DNA of 64,000 nt from Methanobacterium sp. UBA44 (GTDB lineage Archaea > Methanobacteriota > Methanobacteria > Methanobacteriales > Methanobacteriaceae). The notes below the pieces were generated by a model. It ran no database searches. It was not told the origin of the DNA and was given only the letters and a program-made list of their open reading frames with translations. A program made the position numbers and the translations under genes. Where the stretch lies: NCBI GenBank assembly GCA_002494885.1, contig DACV01000007.1, positions 618,001 through 682,000 on the forward strand, written 5' to 3'. Below, piece after piece: positions 18,151-27,937 of the stretch; the stretch's first letter is position 1; the number at the start of each line of letters is the position of its first letter.

Positions 18151-18285
18151 AAGGCACCTTCTAAAAGAGTTTTATACTGGCAATTATATGTATAATGGGA
18201 TGTATAATAAATAATAGATTAAAAGTAGTTTAGTTTTCAGCTTAAAATATATTTTTAAGCATGAATATGTTTAACAGGTCAAAAA

Positions 18286-18957
18286 ATGAAAGCTGTACCA
18301 GTAAAATCACCCTTAAAAGGAGAGTGGATGGTCTTAAATAGTCCAGGTACTAAAGTTCCAAGCCACGGCACGGATTTTCTAGGAGAAACCTATGCCTTCG
18401 ACCTTTTACAGGTTAACTGGAATCAAATGCCCCTTAAATTCTATAAAAAAAGCGTTTTAGATTATTTTTTAGGCAGAGTACATTTAAATGATTGTTACTG
18501 CTATGGAAAACCTATTTATGCACCAATATCCGGCACCGTTGTTGAAGCCCTTGATGGATACCCTGAACGCGACCCAGTCCAGCCTTTGCATGATATTTCA
18601 ATTGCCCTTAAAAATGCATGGTTTTTTGATCCAAAAAAACAGAGTATTCAAGACGTTGCAGGCAATTTTATCATCATTCAAGGAGAAAAAGCCTGTGCAG
18701 TTCTTGTACATATGAAAAAGGGTTCTATAAAGGTTAAAAAGGGTGACGAAATTAAATCTGGAGATTTAGTTGGTAATATTGGCCATTCTGGTAATTCAAC
18801 AGCACCCCATCTTCATTTTCACCTTATGGATAGTCCTGATCCTCTTACTGCTAAGGGAGTTCCCTGTTGTTTTAGAGAATATGAATTATATGTTAATAGC
18901 CACTGGATTAAAATAAAAGAAGGAATACCAAAAAATAAGGATAGAATTCGCTTTTAA
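18286..18957 (+). CDS. M23-family metallopeptidase
   Basis: A 223-residue protein with a LytM/M23 beta-sheet core. PIYAPISGTVVEA (entry strand) is followed by NFIIIQGEKACAVLVHMKKGS, GDEIKSGDLVGNIGHSGNS and TAPHLHFHLMDS. The HLHFH metal ligand pair and the earlier H of LVHM are visible. No signal peptide is seen, so it looks cytoplasmic. Bacterial relatives cut peptidoglycan cross-links. Methanobacteriales have pseudomurein instead, so the substrate is open. An AGGT site precedes the ATG. The first metal ligand normally found in HxxxD form is less clear here. Confidence 0.88.
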   Translation: MKAVPVKSPLKGEWMVLNSPGTKVPSHGTDFLGETYAFDLLQVNWNQMPLKFYKKSVLDYFLGRVHLNDCYCYGKPIYAPISGTVVEALDGYPERDPVQPLHDISIALKNAWFFDPKKQSIQDVAGNFIIIQGEKACAVLVHMKKGSIKVKKGDEIKSGDLVGNIGHSGNSTAPHLHFHLMDSPDPLTAKGVPCCFREYELYVNSHWIKIKEGIPKNKDRIRF

Positions 18958-19140
18958 GAATGCAGAGCCTTTCATTGAACCCAATGATGAAAATGTTATC
19001 CAATAGATTTTTTAATTGAATTAACTAAGTATAGGGGTAAATTTAAATAAAAATTATACTGCAATTCTTTATTTTATAAATTATTTAAGTCAATAAACAC
19101 TATTCAAAGTAATTATTTAAAAAAATATGTTGGTGATATT

Positions 19141-19755
19141 ATGATTAATAAATTAGAATCAAATAAAATGAATCCCGCTATAGCTGGACTTCTGTTTTTC
19201 CTTGCAGGATCTATTATTTTTATGGGTATTATAACCGGTGAAATTTTTTATCCTGAAAATTATACATATACAACTGCTGATAGTATGATTAGCGATCTTG
19301 GAGCGACTGAACCACCTAACAGTATCATAACGCAGCCATCTGCAACCATATTTAACTTTAGCATGATAATATCTGGAATATTAATCATTACTGGTGCTTA
19401 TTTCTTATTCAGAACTTATAATGATCGAATAGCCACAATATTGGTGGGATTATTAGGATTAGGAGCTTTAGGGGTAGGAATATTCCCGGGAAATATAAAT
19501 CCTCAGCATCCATTATTTGCAATGACTACATTTATCAGTGGGGGCTTATCTGCTATTTACTCCTTTAGAATAATTAATTCACCACTTAAGTATCTGGCTG
19601 TTCTTTTTGGTATAATTGGCCTATTTTTCTTATTTACAGCCAATATGTTCATTCCGGTAATGGGTGGCGGAGGAGTTGAAAGATGGGTAGCATATCCAAT
19701 AATATTGTGGGTGCTTGGTTTTGGAGCATATCTAATGGGAATAGGCTCAAAATAA
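19141..19755 (+). CDS. DUF998-type integral membrane protein
   Basis: A 204-residue protein with about six hydrophobic helices. The pattern (helix, then [19 protein letters not shown] in the first loop, then paired helices with [12 protein letters not shown]) is that of DUF998 proteins, whose role is unknown. GGTGATATT stands before the ATG. It precedes acyP by 40 bases and may share its transcript. Confidence 0.82.
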   Translation: MINKLESNKMNPAIAGLLFFLAGSIIFMGIITGEIFYPENYTYTTADSMISDLGATEPPNSIITQPSATIFNFSMIISGILIITGAYFLFRTYNDRIATILVGLLGLGALGVGIFPGNINPQHPLFAMTTFISGGLSAIYSFRIINSPLKYLAVLFGIIGLFFLFTANMFIPVMGGGGVERWVAYPIILWVLGFGAYLMGIGSK

Positions 19756-19795
19756 ATCTAATCCAAAACTCCAATATAATAGTTGGTGAGAAATA

Positions 19796-20071
19796 TTGAA
19801 AGTTAGAGCCCATGTTATTGTATCTGGAAGGGTCCAGGGAGTATACTTCCGTGGGAACACAATAAACATGGCCAAAAAATATGGAGTTAATGGTTGGGTG
19901 CGCAATCTCCCTGATGGACGTGTTGAGGCGGTTTTTGAGGGTGAAAAAGAAGATGTCAACAAAGCAATTGAATTCGTTGGTAAAGGTTCTTCTTTTGCCA
20001 AGGTAACCGATGTATGTTTGGAATGGCAAGATTACAAAGGCAAATTTAAAGACTTTAGAATTCTTTATTAA
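19796..20071 (+). CDS. acyP: Acylphosphatase
   Basis: A 91-residue enzyme that hydrolyses carboxyl-phosphate bonds. The substrate loop GRVQGVYFRGNT with the catalytic Arg, and the GWVRNLPDGRVEAVFEG segment with the catalytic Asn, are both present. The start is a TTG at 19796 preceded by GGTGAG, and it is the only start that keeps the first beta strand (KVRAHVIVSG). Length is standard for the family. Confidence 0.96.
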   Translation: MKVRAHVIVSGRVQGVYFRGNTINMAKKYGVNGWVRNLPDGRVEAVFEGEKEDVNKAIEFVGKGSSFAKVTDVCLEWQDYKGKFKDFRILY

Positions 20072-20159
20072 TTTTCTTAATTAGAGAAGAAATCAAAAAA
20101 ATATATAATGTCTGATAATAAATTAACCTATATATTCCACTTTAGTTTAGGCGATTATA

Positions 20160-20753
20160 ATGAATATCCATTTTTATAACTGGATTTTATTAACCAGTAT
20201 TGTGATTTCAATTTTAATAATAATATTTATCTTATTTCCCAATTACCCTTATTTGGGTGCTTTTATCGTTCTTCTAGGTGCATTACTGGTTTTTTTAGTT
20301 GGAGAATCCCTTAATAAGAGCCATAAAGAAAAAAATAGAGAAATGTTTTTGTTAAATATAAAGCCCATTATTAACATTAATATTGATTTAGCTGAATTTA
20401 ATAGGTTTATTATCAGTGATAAGTCTACTGGAAACGAATTGAAGTTATTAGAAAATATGTGGGAATCAGGAGATTCTACTCTTACAAAGATAGGTTTAGA
20501 AAATGAAATGAGCAAAAATTTACTAGTTTTAAAAGAAAATGTGAAAGAAATCAATGAAAATGCCTCAGATATTAATGCATTAAATGTAGAATTAATTAAC
20601 CTTAAAGATTCTACTAAATTTACCGATATAATAGGGAGAATTGTTAGTTTTGAGGATGATTTAGAGGGTAAATTAGGGGAATTTATTGATAATTCTCAAA
20701 AAATGTCTATAGGAATAGAAGAGTTAATTTCATCAGAAGAAAAAGCGGTTTAG
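20160..20753 (+). CDS. Unknown membrane-anchored protein
   Basis: A 197-residue protein with two N-terminal membrane helices (residues about 8-28 and 33-50) and then a long soluble helical tail (SLNKSHKEKNREMF... to EELISSEEKAV) that is probably cytoplasmic and partly coiled coil. No family recognised. It ends about 60 bases before the AbrB/PIN pair. Confidence 0.72.
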   Translation: MNIHFYNWILLTSIVISILIIIFILFPNYPYLGAFIVLLGALLVFLVGESLNKSHKEKNREMFLLNIKPIININIDLAEFNRFIISDKSTGNELKLLENMWESGDSTLTKIGLENEMSKNLLVLKENVKEINENASDINALNVELINLKDSTKFTDIIGRIVSFEDDLEGKLGEFIDNSQKMSIGIEELISSEEKAV

Positions 20754-20815
20754 TTTCAGAATTTAAAAAAACTAATGAAGATTGTTATTAGGTTACAGCA
20801 GAAACAAAGCCCATA

Positions 20816-21076
20816 ATGTCCAGTTTAGCAGCTTCACCGCTTCGAAGCGTCTTTGAAATTTGTTACAAAAAATATCAGGTACCCATTCCCCAAAAAGTAA
20901 GGGAAGATCTAAATATCCAAAAAGGAAACAAAGTAATCTTTGTAAAAAACAGTGGAGGAAACTGGATATTAATGACCATAGAAGAATTAAATGGTAAAAT
21001 GATAGAGACATATGCAGATATTGATGAGACTATAAAAGAATCACAAAAGGCTTCAGAAGCGAAACTGGAATTGTAA
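20816..21076 (+). CDS. AbrB/VapB-like antitoxin
   Basis: An 86-residue protein whose middle (KYQVPIPQKVREDLNIQKGNKVIFV) is the swapped-hairpin SpoVT/AbrB DNA-binding fold. The acidic C-terminal tail would bind the toxin. Such proteins repress their own operon. The next gene begins three bases after its stop and encodes a PIN-domain ribonuclease. The start has no strong binding site, and a shorter start cannot be excluded. Confidence 0.82.
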   Translation: MSSLAASPLRSVFEICYKKYQVPIPQKVREDLNIQKGNKVIFVKNSGGNWILMTIEELNGKMIETYADIDETIKESQKASEAKLEL

Positions 21077-21079
21077 AAA

Positions 21080-21463
21080 GTGGTTAAATTGAAACTGGTC
21101 CTTGATAGCAATGTATTTAAAAGCAGGGAATTCTGCAGATGGCTCCTATCAAAAAAAGAAGAGAAGTATTTACCTGCAATTGCTTATATGGAATACCTCG
21201 AGCACCATCTAAAGAAAGGAAACACAGAATCCATGGTGGATGCATTCCTGGAGCAGATGAACATCACTATTGTTCCTTTTGGAAAAGAGGAAGCAGCTCA
21301 AGAAGCTAAAAGCTCCACAAAAAACCCTGATAACCAGAATATGCGAAATTATGCTATTGGAGCTACAGCCATCAGCATAGGTGCACAGCTGGTTACAAAT
21401 AATCAAGAAAATTTTAAATGGATGGATAACGTTTTAACTCCAGATGATATTATGGAAAAATGA
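21080..21463 (+). CDS. PIN-domain toxin (VapC-like)
   Basis: A 127-residue PIN-fold ribonuclease. The acidic active-site residues are visible in order: LVLDSNVF (first Asp), AIAYMEYLEH (Glu), NPDNQNMRNYAIGATA (Asp) and the C-terminal LVTNNQENFKWM strand. The frame starts at GTG 21080, three bases after the antitoxin gene. Toxins of this class cleave tRNA or rRNA. Both genes of the pair look intact. Confidence 0.85.
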   Translation: MVKLKLVLDSNVFKSREFCRWLLSKKEEKYLPAIAYMEYLEHHLKKGNTESMVDAFLEQMNITIVPFGKEEAAQEAKSSTKNPDNQNMRNYAIGATAISIGAQLVTNNQENFKWMDNVLTPDDIMEK

Positions 21464-21715
21464 ATCATATAGATAATCATCTAAATAAAAAAAACATTTA
21501 TAAATAGTCGTCATTAAAGTTTTAAATCAATGTCAAAAGTTATTAAACCTTTTTGAAGATCCTTATCTGTACCTTAGGGAAAGTTGCTGTAGAAAAATAA
21601 ACTCTTTAAATACAAAAATAATGAAAAATAGGCAACAATAACATTATTAAGACATTATAAATCATTATATCCATTTTAAATCTATATTGTTGAATTTTAA
21701 ATCCTCAATTCCCTA

Positions 21716-23080
21716 TTAACGGGCAAGTGATGCAAAAATCGCTACAAAACCAAGCACCGCTGAAATGGTAAACATTATATTAATACTTTGAAGCAAAGCC
21801 CCGTAATTTCCTGGATTGAATTGAACAGCCCCAACATAAACTGCAAATATTACAAGCACCATCCCCATACTTAGTGTTTGGCCTATAATCCTCATTGTAC
21901 TTATTGTTGCTGATGCCACTCCAAGATATCTCTTTTTAACTGAATTCATCACAGCATGTGTATTTGGAGTAGAAAAGATTCCAGCTCCAACTCCAAGTAA
22001 GACCAGACTAAATAGTATAAGATAGAGGCTCGTATCTGTATTTAAAAAGGCAAAGATTATAAGGCCTACAGTAGAGATAGCCATTCCAATAGAGGCTAAT
22101 ATCCTTGAAGGATATTTATCTGAAAGTCTCCCTGCAACTGGAGATATAAATGCCATAAATAGTGTTTGTGTGGCCAGAACAAGCCCCGCTCCCCTTGGAT
22201 CAAATCCTTTAATGTATTGCAGGTAAAGGCTTAAGAGAAATACCACTGCAAATGTGCCTGTAAAGCTTATAAGCGCTGCCAGATTAGAGAAGGCAAATTT
22301 CCTGTTTTTAAGGAAGAGCCTCATCTCCAGGACTGGATGTTCTACCTTTAACTCCCATATTACAAATCCAATAATACCAATTATACCTAAAATTAGCATT
22401 ATCTGTCCTATCATAATTGTTATTGTGGAAAAACCAGCTAAAACCAGTAAAAGTGAAAGTGCATAAAGCACAGAACCGATTATATCCAGTTTTTCGCCCC
22501 TGCATTCTGCCCATTCCATTCCCCTGAGTTTAACAATAACCAGTGCTGTTACTATAAGCCCTAATGGGGCTATAAGGTAGAATATGCTCCTCCAACCAAG
22601 ATACTGGGTTAGGAACCCTCCAAGTACAGGTCCCAATACAAGCCCCATAAAAACAGCGCTTACACTTAGTCCTATGGCATTACCCATCTCTTTTGGTGGG
22701 AAAACAGATGCAATTATAGAAAGTCCAGTTACAAATATCATGGCACTTCCCACACCTTGCAGCACCCTTGAAAAGATTAGAAACTCCACAAAAGGAGATA
22801 AAGAGGCCAGAAATGTGGCAATAGTAAAGATGATGATTCCCATGATGAAAACCTTTTTCATTCCATATATATCAGCGATTCTGCCGAAGGGAACAGATAA
22901 CATGGCTGAAGTTAGGAGGAATGATGTTGTAATCCAGCTAAGCATTATAGCGTTAGCTGCTAACTCCTGTGCTATTACTGGAAGAGCCACATTCACTGAT
23001 GAGGCCATAAATGGAGTTAAAAAGGAGGCAATAGTTGCAACCAGTAATACTGTCATTTTATTTGATTCATCCCTTTCCAT
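21716..23080 (-). CDS. MFS multidrug exporter, DHA2 type
   Basis: A 454-residue proton-coupled exporter with 12-14 hydrophobic helices. The N-terminus (TIASFLTPFMASSVNVALPVIAQEL) and the loop motif GRIADIYGMKKVF are typical of the DHA2 family, as is motif C (LGPVLGGFLTQYLGWRSIF). It is similar along its whole length to the broken copy at 16,796-18,150, so the two probably arose by duplication. Substrate unknown. No regulator lies next to it. Confidence 0.9.
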   Translation of the reverse strand: MERDESNKMTVLLVATIASFLTPFMASSVNVALPVIAQELAANAIMLSWITTSFLLTSAMLSVPFGRIADIYGMKKVFIMGIIIFTIATFLASLSPFVEFLIFSRVLQGVGSAMIFVTGLSIIASVFPPKEMGNAIGLSVSAVFMGLVLGPVLGGFLTQYLGWRSIFYLIAPLGLIVTALVIVKLRGMEWAECRGEKLDIIGSVLYALSLLLVLAGFSTITIMIGQIMLILGIIGIIGFVIWELKVEHPVLEMRLFLKNRKFAFSNLAALISFTGTFAVVFLLSLYLQYIKGFDPRGAGLVLATQTLFMAFISPVAGRLSDKYPSRILASIGMAISTVGLIIFAFLNTDTSLYLILFSLVLLGVGAGIFSTPNTHAVMNSVKKRYLGVASATISTMRIIGQTLSMGMVLVIFAVYVGAVQFNPGNYGALLQSINIMFTISAVLGFVAIFASLAR

Positions 23081-23260
23081 ATCCTTAATCTTTGTTTTTT
23101 AAAGGATAAATAATACTATCTAAAAATTAACTTTTATTATACTGGGAAAAAAACACGATTAATGCATTAATTATTAATTTAATCAAAATTTATGGAATTA
23201 ACAGCCAAAGATAAGATTTATCCTTAAATTTTTTATACTATAAAGTCTGGAGTTATATCT

Positions 23261-23644
23261 ATGAATATTCAGTTAGAATCCATAAGCAATATTGAAGCCG
23301 CATTGGATAAGTTTGGTTTTATTGAAACCGGAAATCCACAGATTCCTGTTATCGGTCGGATTATAATTGGAACTGCCCAAAAGGATGATTCACTTAAAAT
23401 GATTGTACTGGAGATTGGACTTGAACCCGCTGAAGGAGATAAGCATGAATGGTACTGGGAAATAAGCCTCAATGATGAGTCAACCACCGAATATGTTTCT
23501 AAGGTGCATAATACTGGTTTTACTACATATTTCAGGCCGAGCTGTGCAGCATGCTCAGTTGTGCCCATGGAATTTCATGGTGGAACATTGAAGGATTTTT
23601 CAGGGCTTATAATTAATGATATTAAAAGAAATTTTATTGATTGA
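23261..23644 (+). CDS. Unknown protein with clustered cysteines
   Basis: A 127-residue soluble protein, mostly beta by appearance (VIGRIIIGTAQKDDSLKMIV, then HEWYWEISLNDES), with a short Cys motif CAAC in RPSCAACSVV near residue 98. No family recognised. It is transcribed on its own after the divergent MFS gene. The Cys pair could bind a metal or be redox-active; that is a guess. Confidence 0.68.
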   Translation: MNIQLESISNIEAALDKFGFIETGNPQIPVIGRIIIGTAQKDDSLKMIVLEIGLEPAEGDKHEWYWEISLNDESTTEYVSKVHNTGFTTYFRPSCAACSVVPMEFHGGTLKDFSGLIINDIKRNFID

Positions 23645-23827
23645 ACCCTTTAGCCTGTATTAATCATATAAACTTTTAATTACCCCTTTTTTTCTAAAAT
23701 TCCAAAGTTCATTCTTGTTTTCCTTTAAAGACTAAATCATAAAAATTAAGTTTACTAATTCACATAATAGAAAATATTATTTGCTAACAAGTAATAATTC
23801 ATCCCCTTAATCTAAGAAGGATCTGTA

Positions 23828-24103
23828 ATGGTAAAACCCAGTAAATGGATTGAAACCCCTAAAAAAAGAGAGAATATCCGAAGATGAGTTATTTCCTGTT
23901 TCTGATAATGGAATTGGACTTGAAAAAGAATACAGTGCTATCTTTGAAGTTTTTAAACAATTACATGCTATTGGAAAATATCAGGGAACGGAATTGGCCT
24001 GACCATTGTTAAAAAAAATATTGAACAGCATGGTGGGCGCATATGAGTTGAATCCTCGTTAAGTAAAGGATCTACATTTTACAATATGCACCTGAGAGGT
24101 TAA
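23828..24103 (+). pseudogene. Decayed tail of a second histidine kinase
   Basis: Between about 23,893 and 24,103 the three frames together spell the C-terminal ATPase domain of a histidine kinase: PVSDNGIGLEKEYSAIFEVF, KQLHAIGKYQG, then in a shifted frame LTIVKKNIEQHGG and KGSTFYNMHL. Internal stops and at least two frameshifts rule out function. The same segment in the intact kinase just downstream reads DNGIGFEEEYNNRIFEVFKK. This is therefore the remnant of a tandem paralogue whose upstream part was deleted. Confidence 0.8.
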
Positions 24104-24105
24104 AT

Positions 24106-26076
24106 ATGGCTTTAGTGGTTAAAAATGATTTTAAAAGATTTGAATCTATTGTTATGATTTTATGTATCCTAATAATTGTATCCAGTTTAATAATTTTGGC
24201 TGGATGGATACTGGAAATCCCTGTTTTAAAAACTCCAGACCCTAACTATTCCTCTATTGCATTAACCACAGCAGTATGTTTCATTTTAGTAGGTATCTCT
24301 ATTATTCTCCTTCAAAAGCCTGATAAGGGGATGAAAAATAAAATAGGCAAAATATTAGCATTAATAGTCCTATTAGTTGGAATTATAACACTTGTAGATT
24401 ATATAATTAATTATACTACAGATGCAAGTTTTATAGCTGGTTTAATTGGGTGGCAAGATTTGGCTGAATATAAAATGTCTGTAGTTGCTGCCATATCCTT
24501 TGTATTAACCGGGCTTGCGCTTATACTACTTGATAAAGAACCAGTTAGAGGATTTGATATTTCACAAACATTAATGGGAATTGTTGGAGTATTATTTTAC
24601 CTTGTAGTGCTTGGTTTTATCTACCAGACAAAAACATTTCATGTTCCCAATACAACTCCACCTTCAATTTATGGAACAATTGTTTTTATCCTGATAATTT
24701 TAGCCATTATTTTCTCACGTCCAGATAAAGGAATAATAGAGATATTAATTAGTGACAGACTAAGCGGTGCTTTTGGACGTGCTTTATTTCCTGCAATTTT
24801 ATTTTTACCCCTAATTTTTGGTCTGATAAGTCTTTTAGGAGAAAGATCAGGACTCTATGATTCTAGATTTACTTTTGCCTTGATGGCATTTTTAACTGTT
24901 GTTGTTCTTCTTTTAATTTTAATTAGAAGTATGAGCTCAATTGACCATATAGATATTTTACGTCTTAAAGCAGAACAAAGTGTTAAAGAATCTGCAGCCG
25001 AAATTGAGGATTTATATAATAATGCCCCTTGTGGTTATCATTCCCTCGATAAGGATGGTAAATTTGCACGTGTTAATGATACTGAGCTTTCCTGGCTTGG
25101 TTATACCCGAGAAGAGTTAATTGGTAAAGATTTAAGGGATGTGATCACTGAAGATAGTCAGAGGGTATTTGAAGATAATTATGAAGGTTTTATGGGGAGA
25201 GGATATGTTAATGAACTTGAACTTGAAATGGTTAGAAAGGATGGTTCAGTTTTTCATATTATTGTAAGTGCTACTGCTGTAAAAGATGCTGAGGGTAATT
25301 TTTTAAATAGCAGATCCACATTATTTGATATCACTGAACTTAAAAATGCACAAAAGGAGCGAAATAAATTAATAATAGATTTGAAACGTTCTAATGAGGA
25401 TTTAAAGAGTTTTGCCTATATTGCTTCCCATGACTTGCAGGAACCCCTTCGTACTATGAGCAGTTATGCTGGACTTTTAAAAAGGCGTTACGAAGGACAG
25501 TTAGATGAGGATGCTGATGATTTTATTGAGTATATAGTGGGTGGAGCAAGCCAGATGCAAAATCTGATTAAAGGATTACTTGAATATTCACGTTTAGACG
25601 CTCAAAGTAGGGGATTTAAGGAGTTTAATAGTGAAGATGCCTTGAATACCGCTTTATCTAATTTAAAATATTCTATTGAAGAGAGTAATGCTGAAATTAG
25701 CTATGATCCCCTTCCTATGGTTTATGGTGATTACAATCAAATTGTGCGTGTTTTCCAGAATTTAATTGGAAATGCATTAAAATTCCGTAGGGAAGATGTA
25801 CAGCTTGAAATCCATGTTTCAATGCAAAAAAAGGATGATGAATGTATTTTTTCTGTAAATGATAATGGCATAGGTTTTGAGGAAGAGTATAATAATCGAA
25901 TATTTGAAGTTTTTAAAAAATTGCATGGTGTTGGGGAGTATTCGGGAGCCGGTATTGGACTGGCCATCGTTAAAAGAATAATAAACCGCCACAGAGGGGA
26001 TATCTGGGTTGAATCAAAATTAGGAGAAGGATCAACATTTTATTTTACCTTACCATTAAAAAAAAAAATAAGTTAA
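24106..26076 (+). CDS. Membrane sensor histidine kinase with PAS domain
   Basis: A 656-residue sensor. About eight to nine membrane helices fill residues 15-285. A PAS domain follows (about 300-415, EDLYNNAPCGYHSLDKDGKF to RSTLFDITELKNAQKE). Then comes a HisKA domain with the phospho-acceptor His near 441 (ASHDLQEPLRTMSSY). The HATPase domain has the N box NLIGNALKFRR, G1 NDNGIGF and G2 GAGIGLAIVKRI. This DLQEPLR subfamily often signals to single-domain Rcp1-like response regulators, such as the one at 52,127, but no regulator is adjacent. GAGG precedes the ATG. The signal is unknown. Confidence 0.94.
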   Translation: MALVVKNDFKRFESIVMILCILIIVSSLIILAGWILEIPVLKTPDPNYSSIALTTAVCFILVGISIILLQKPDKGMKNKIGKILALIVLLVGIITLVDYIINYTTDASFIAGLIGWQDLAEYKMSVVAAISFVLTGLALILLDKEPVRGFDISQTLMGIVGVLFYLVVLGFIYQTKTFHVPNTTPPSIYGTIVFILIILAIIFSRPDKGIIEILISDRLSGAFGRALFPAILFLPLIFGLISLLGERSGLYDSRFTFALMAFLTVVVLLLILIRSMSSIDHIDILRLKAEQSVKESAAEIEDLYNNAPCGYHSLDKDGKFARVNDTELSWLGYTREELIGKDLRDVITEDSQRVFEDNYEGFMGRGYVNELELEMVRKDGSVFHIIVSATAVKDAEGNFLNSRSTLFDITELKNAQKERNKLIIDLKRSNEDLKSFAYIASHDLQEPLRTMSSYAGLLKRRYEGQLDEDADDFIEYIVGGASQMQNLIKGLLEYSRLDAQSRGFKEFNSEDALNTALSNLKYSIEESNAEISYDPLPMVYGDYNQIVRVFQNLIGNALKFRREDVQLEIHVSMQKKDDECIFSVNDNGIGFEEEYNNRIFEVFKKLHGVGEYSGAGIGLAIVKRIINRHRGDIWVESKLGEGSTFYFTLPLKKKIS

Positions 26077-26610
26077 AATGAATCTAATGGTTAAATCTAT
26101 TAAATCAGGCTAAATTGAGAGTATTATATCTTATAAATTAATGAAAACTAATTTTAAAGGCTTTATTAACTATTTAGTAAATTTAAGCGATTTATAGACC
26201 ATTATTGATTTATTTAGGATAATTTCATATTTTTTGATGGTTAATTTATTAAATTTTTAAATATAAATTAATATTAGTAATGATTTTAAACTTATTATTA
26301 CTTATCACTTTTTTATTTCGTTAAACGGTTGTATGGCGAAGTAAAAATTTTCAATAAACCAAATACTCGAAAAATCATCAAAAATACACCAAAATAATCC
26401 ATTACATATACCCTGAAAAGAACATTTATGCCTATTTTTCTATTTAATACTTTTTCAAAGTAAATTATGTTGATCTAAGCTCTGTTATAACTTATAACTC
26501 CAGATGAAATTTTAAAAAGATAATGCTTTCAACATCAATTCTTTCCTATAAATAACATAATCTACAAAACCTATAGCAGAAAATAATATTAATTTTAATG
26601 GTGAATTTTA
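26077..26610. other. Intergenic region without a recognisable gene
   Basis: 534 AT-rich bases. Only a ten-codon string near 26,494 (ITPDEILKR then stop) resembles the tail of the PIN protein at 21,080-21,463; it is too short to call. The last 40 bases hold the leader of the small gene at 26,611, with GGTGAATTTTA before its ATG. Confidence 0.5.
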
Positions 26611-26796
26611 ATGGGCGCAATAACAGTTTGTATTCCAGATGAATTGGAAATAGCATTCAGAAGAATTACAAGACATAAATATGGAGATAAACAGGGCCGC
26701 CTTTCAAGAGGGGCCACAGAAGCACTCTATGAATGGTGCAGAAAAGAAGGATTTGAATACGTTGATGTTGAAGACGAGGACCGAATATGTGAATAG
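26611..26796 (+). CDS. Small ribbon-helix-helix-like protein
   Basis: A 61-residue protein. ITVCIPDELEIAFRRIT starts like the beta strand and first helix of ribbon-helix-helix DNA-binding proteins, and LSRGATEALYEWCRKE fits the second helix. It precedes the DUF362 gene by nine bases and probably shares its transcript. Whether it binds DNA is not shown by sequence; an antitoxin-like origin is possible. Confidence 0.72.
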   Translation: MGAITVCIPDELEIAFRRITRHKYGDKQGRLSRGATEALYEWCRKEGFEYVDVEDEDRICE

Positions 26797-26805
26797 GAGC
26801 ATTCC

Positions 26806-27927
26806 ATGAGTACGGTAAGTATAAGTAGATGCAATTCATATGAAGAGGCAGAAAACGCAGTAAGAAAATGTATTAACAATTTAGGGGGCATTTCATCCTT
26901 CATAAATCCTGGAAACAGGGTTTTAATTAAGCCCAACCTTCTTCTTGCAAAAAAACCAGAAGAAGCCATTACAACTCACCCACAAATAATAGAAGCCGTT
27001 ATTAAACTGGTTAAAGAAGCTGGGGCAACCCCACTCGTTGGTGATAGTCCCGGCTGGCCTGTAGATGACCTGAAAAGATACTGGGAAACTTCAGGAATAC
27101 TTGAAGTCTGCGCCCGTTTAAATACTAAAATAGTTAATTTTGAAGCTTCAGGAATCTATAAGAAGAAAATAAACGGCAATCAGTACTATATTGCAAAACC
27201 AGTTCTGGATGCTGATTTTGTGATAAATGTGCCTAAAATCAAGACTCACGGCCTCACTGTATTTACGTGTGCTGTCAAAAATATGTATGGCGTTGTTCCA
27301 GGCCTTAAAAAGACTGAGTATCACAAACAGTCCCCTAATCCCACACAATTCGCCCAACACGTTGTTGATATATTTTCCCTGTCAAAGCCAGGACTTAACA
27401 TAGTTGATGGAGTGATAGGAATGGATGGAACAGGCCCATCAGCAGGAAATCCCAAAGAACTGAACATGGTTTTAGCATCAACTGATGGAGTGGCATCCGA
27501 TAGCTTGGTAACACATTTATTAGGTAAATATCCCCTAAAAATCCCTACAACTAAAATTGCATACAAAAAAGGACTTGGAGAAGCATATATAAATAAAATT
27601 GAAGTACTGGGATACTATCCAGAAGTTAGAAAAGATTTTAAATGGCCACCCAGGTTAACCTCATCATTAGATATGATCCCTTCATCTATAGCCAGAGCTT
27701 TGATGAAATTTTACTGGGCAAGACCCTCAATTAATCCTGATAAGTGCACAGACTGTAAAACCTGTATTAAAAGCTGTCCTGTAGATGCTTTAAGGGCAGG
27801 AGTTAATATACCTGAATTTAATTATCCTGAATGCATAAAATGCATGTGTTGCATGGAGATGTGCCCTGAAAAAGCAGTAGAGGTAGAAAAAAGCTTAATA
27901 AATAAATTATTTTCAAGAAATAATTAA
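26806..27927 (+). CDS. DUF362 protein with two 4Fe-4S clusters
   Basis: A 373-residue iron-sulfur protein. The N-terminal two thirds is the DUF362 fold (GNRVLIKPNLL, PLVGDSPG, INVPKIKTHGLTVFTCAVKNMYG). The last 80 residues are a 2[4Fe-4S] ferredoxin with CTDCKTCIKSCPVDAL and CIKCMCCMEMCPEKAV. Such proteins are common in methanogens; their reaction is unknown, although electron transfer is likely. AGGAGC lies just before the ATG. The preceding small gene is probably co-transcribed. Confidence 0.93.
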   Translation: MSTVSISRCNSYEEAENAVRKCINNLGGISSFINPGNRVLIKPNLLLAKKPEEAITTHPQIIEAVIKLVKEAGATPLVGDSPGWPVDDLKRYWETSGILEVCARLNTKIVNFEASGIYKKKINGNQYYIAKPVLDADFVINVPKIKTHGLTVFTCAVKNMYGVVPGLKKTEYHKQSPNPTQFAQHVVDIFSLSKPGLNIVDGVIGMDGTGPSAGNPKELNMVLASTDGVASDSLVTHLLGKYPLKIPTTKIAYKKGLGEAYINKIEVLGYYPEVRKDFKWPPRLTSSLDMIPSSIARALMKFYWARPSINPDKCTDCKTCIKSCPVDALRAGVNIPEFNYPECIKCMCCMEMCPEKAVEVEKSLINKLFSRNN

Positions 27928-27937
27928 ATGGAGATTC

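Noticed and set aside
26494..26523. Nine codons plus stop resembling the end of the PIN toxin (ITPDEILKR)
   Set aside because: Too short for a reliable claim of a decayed toxin gene.
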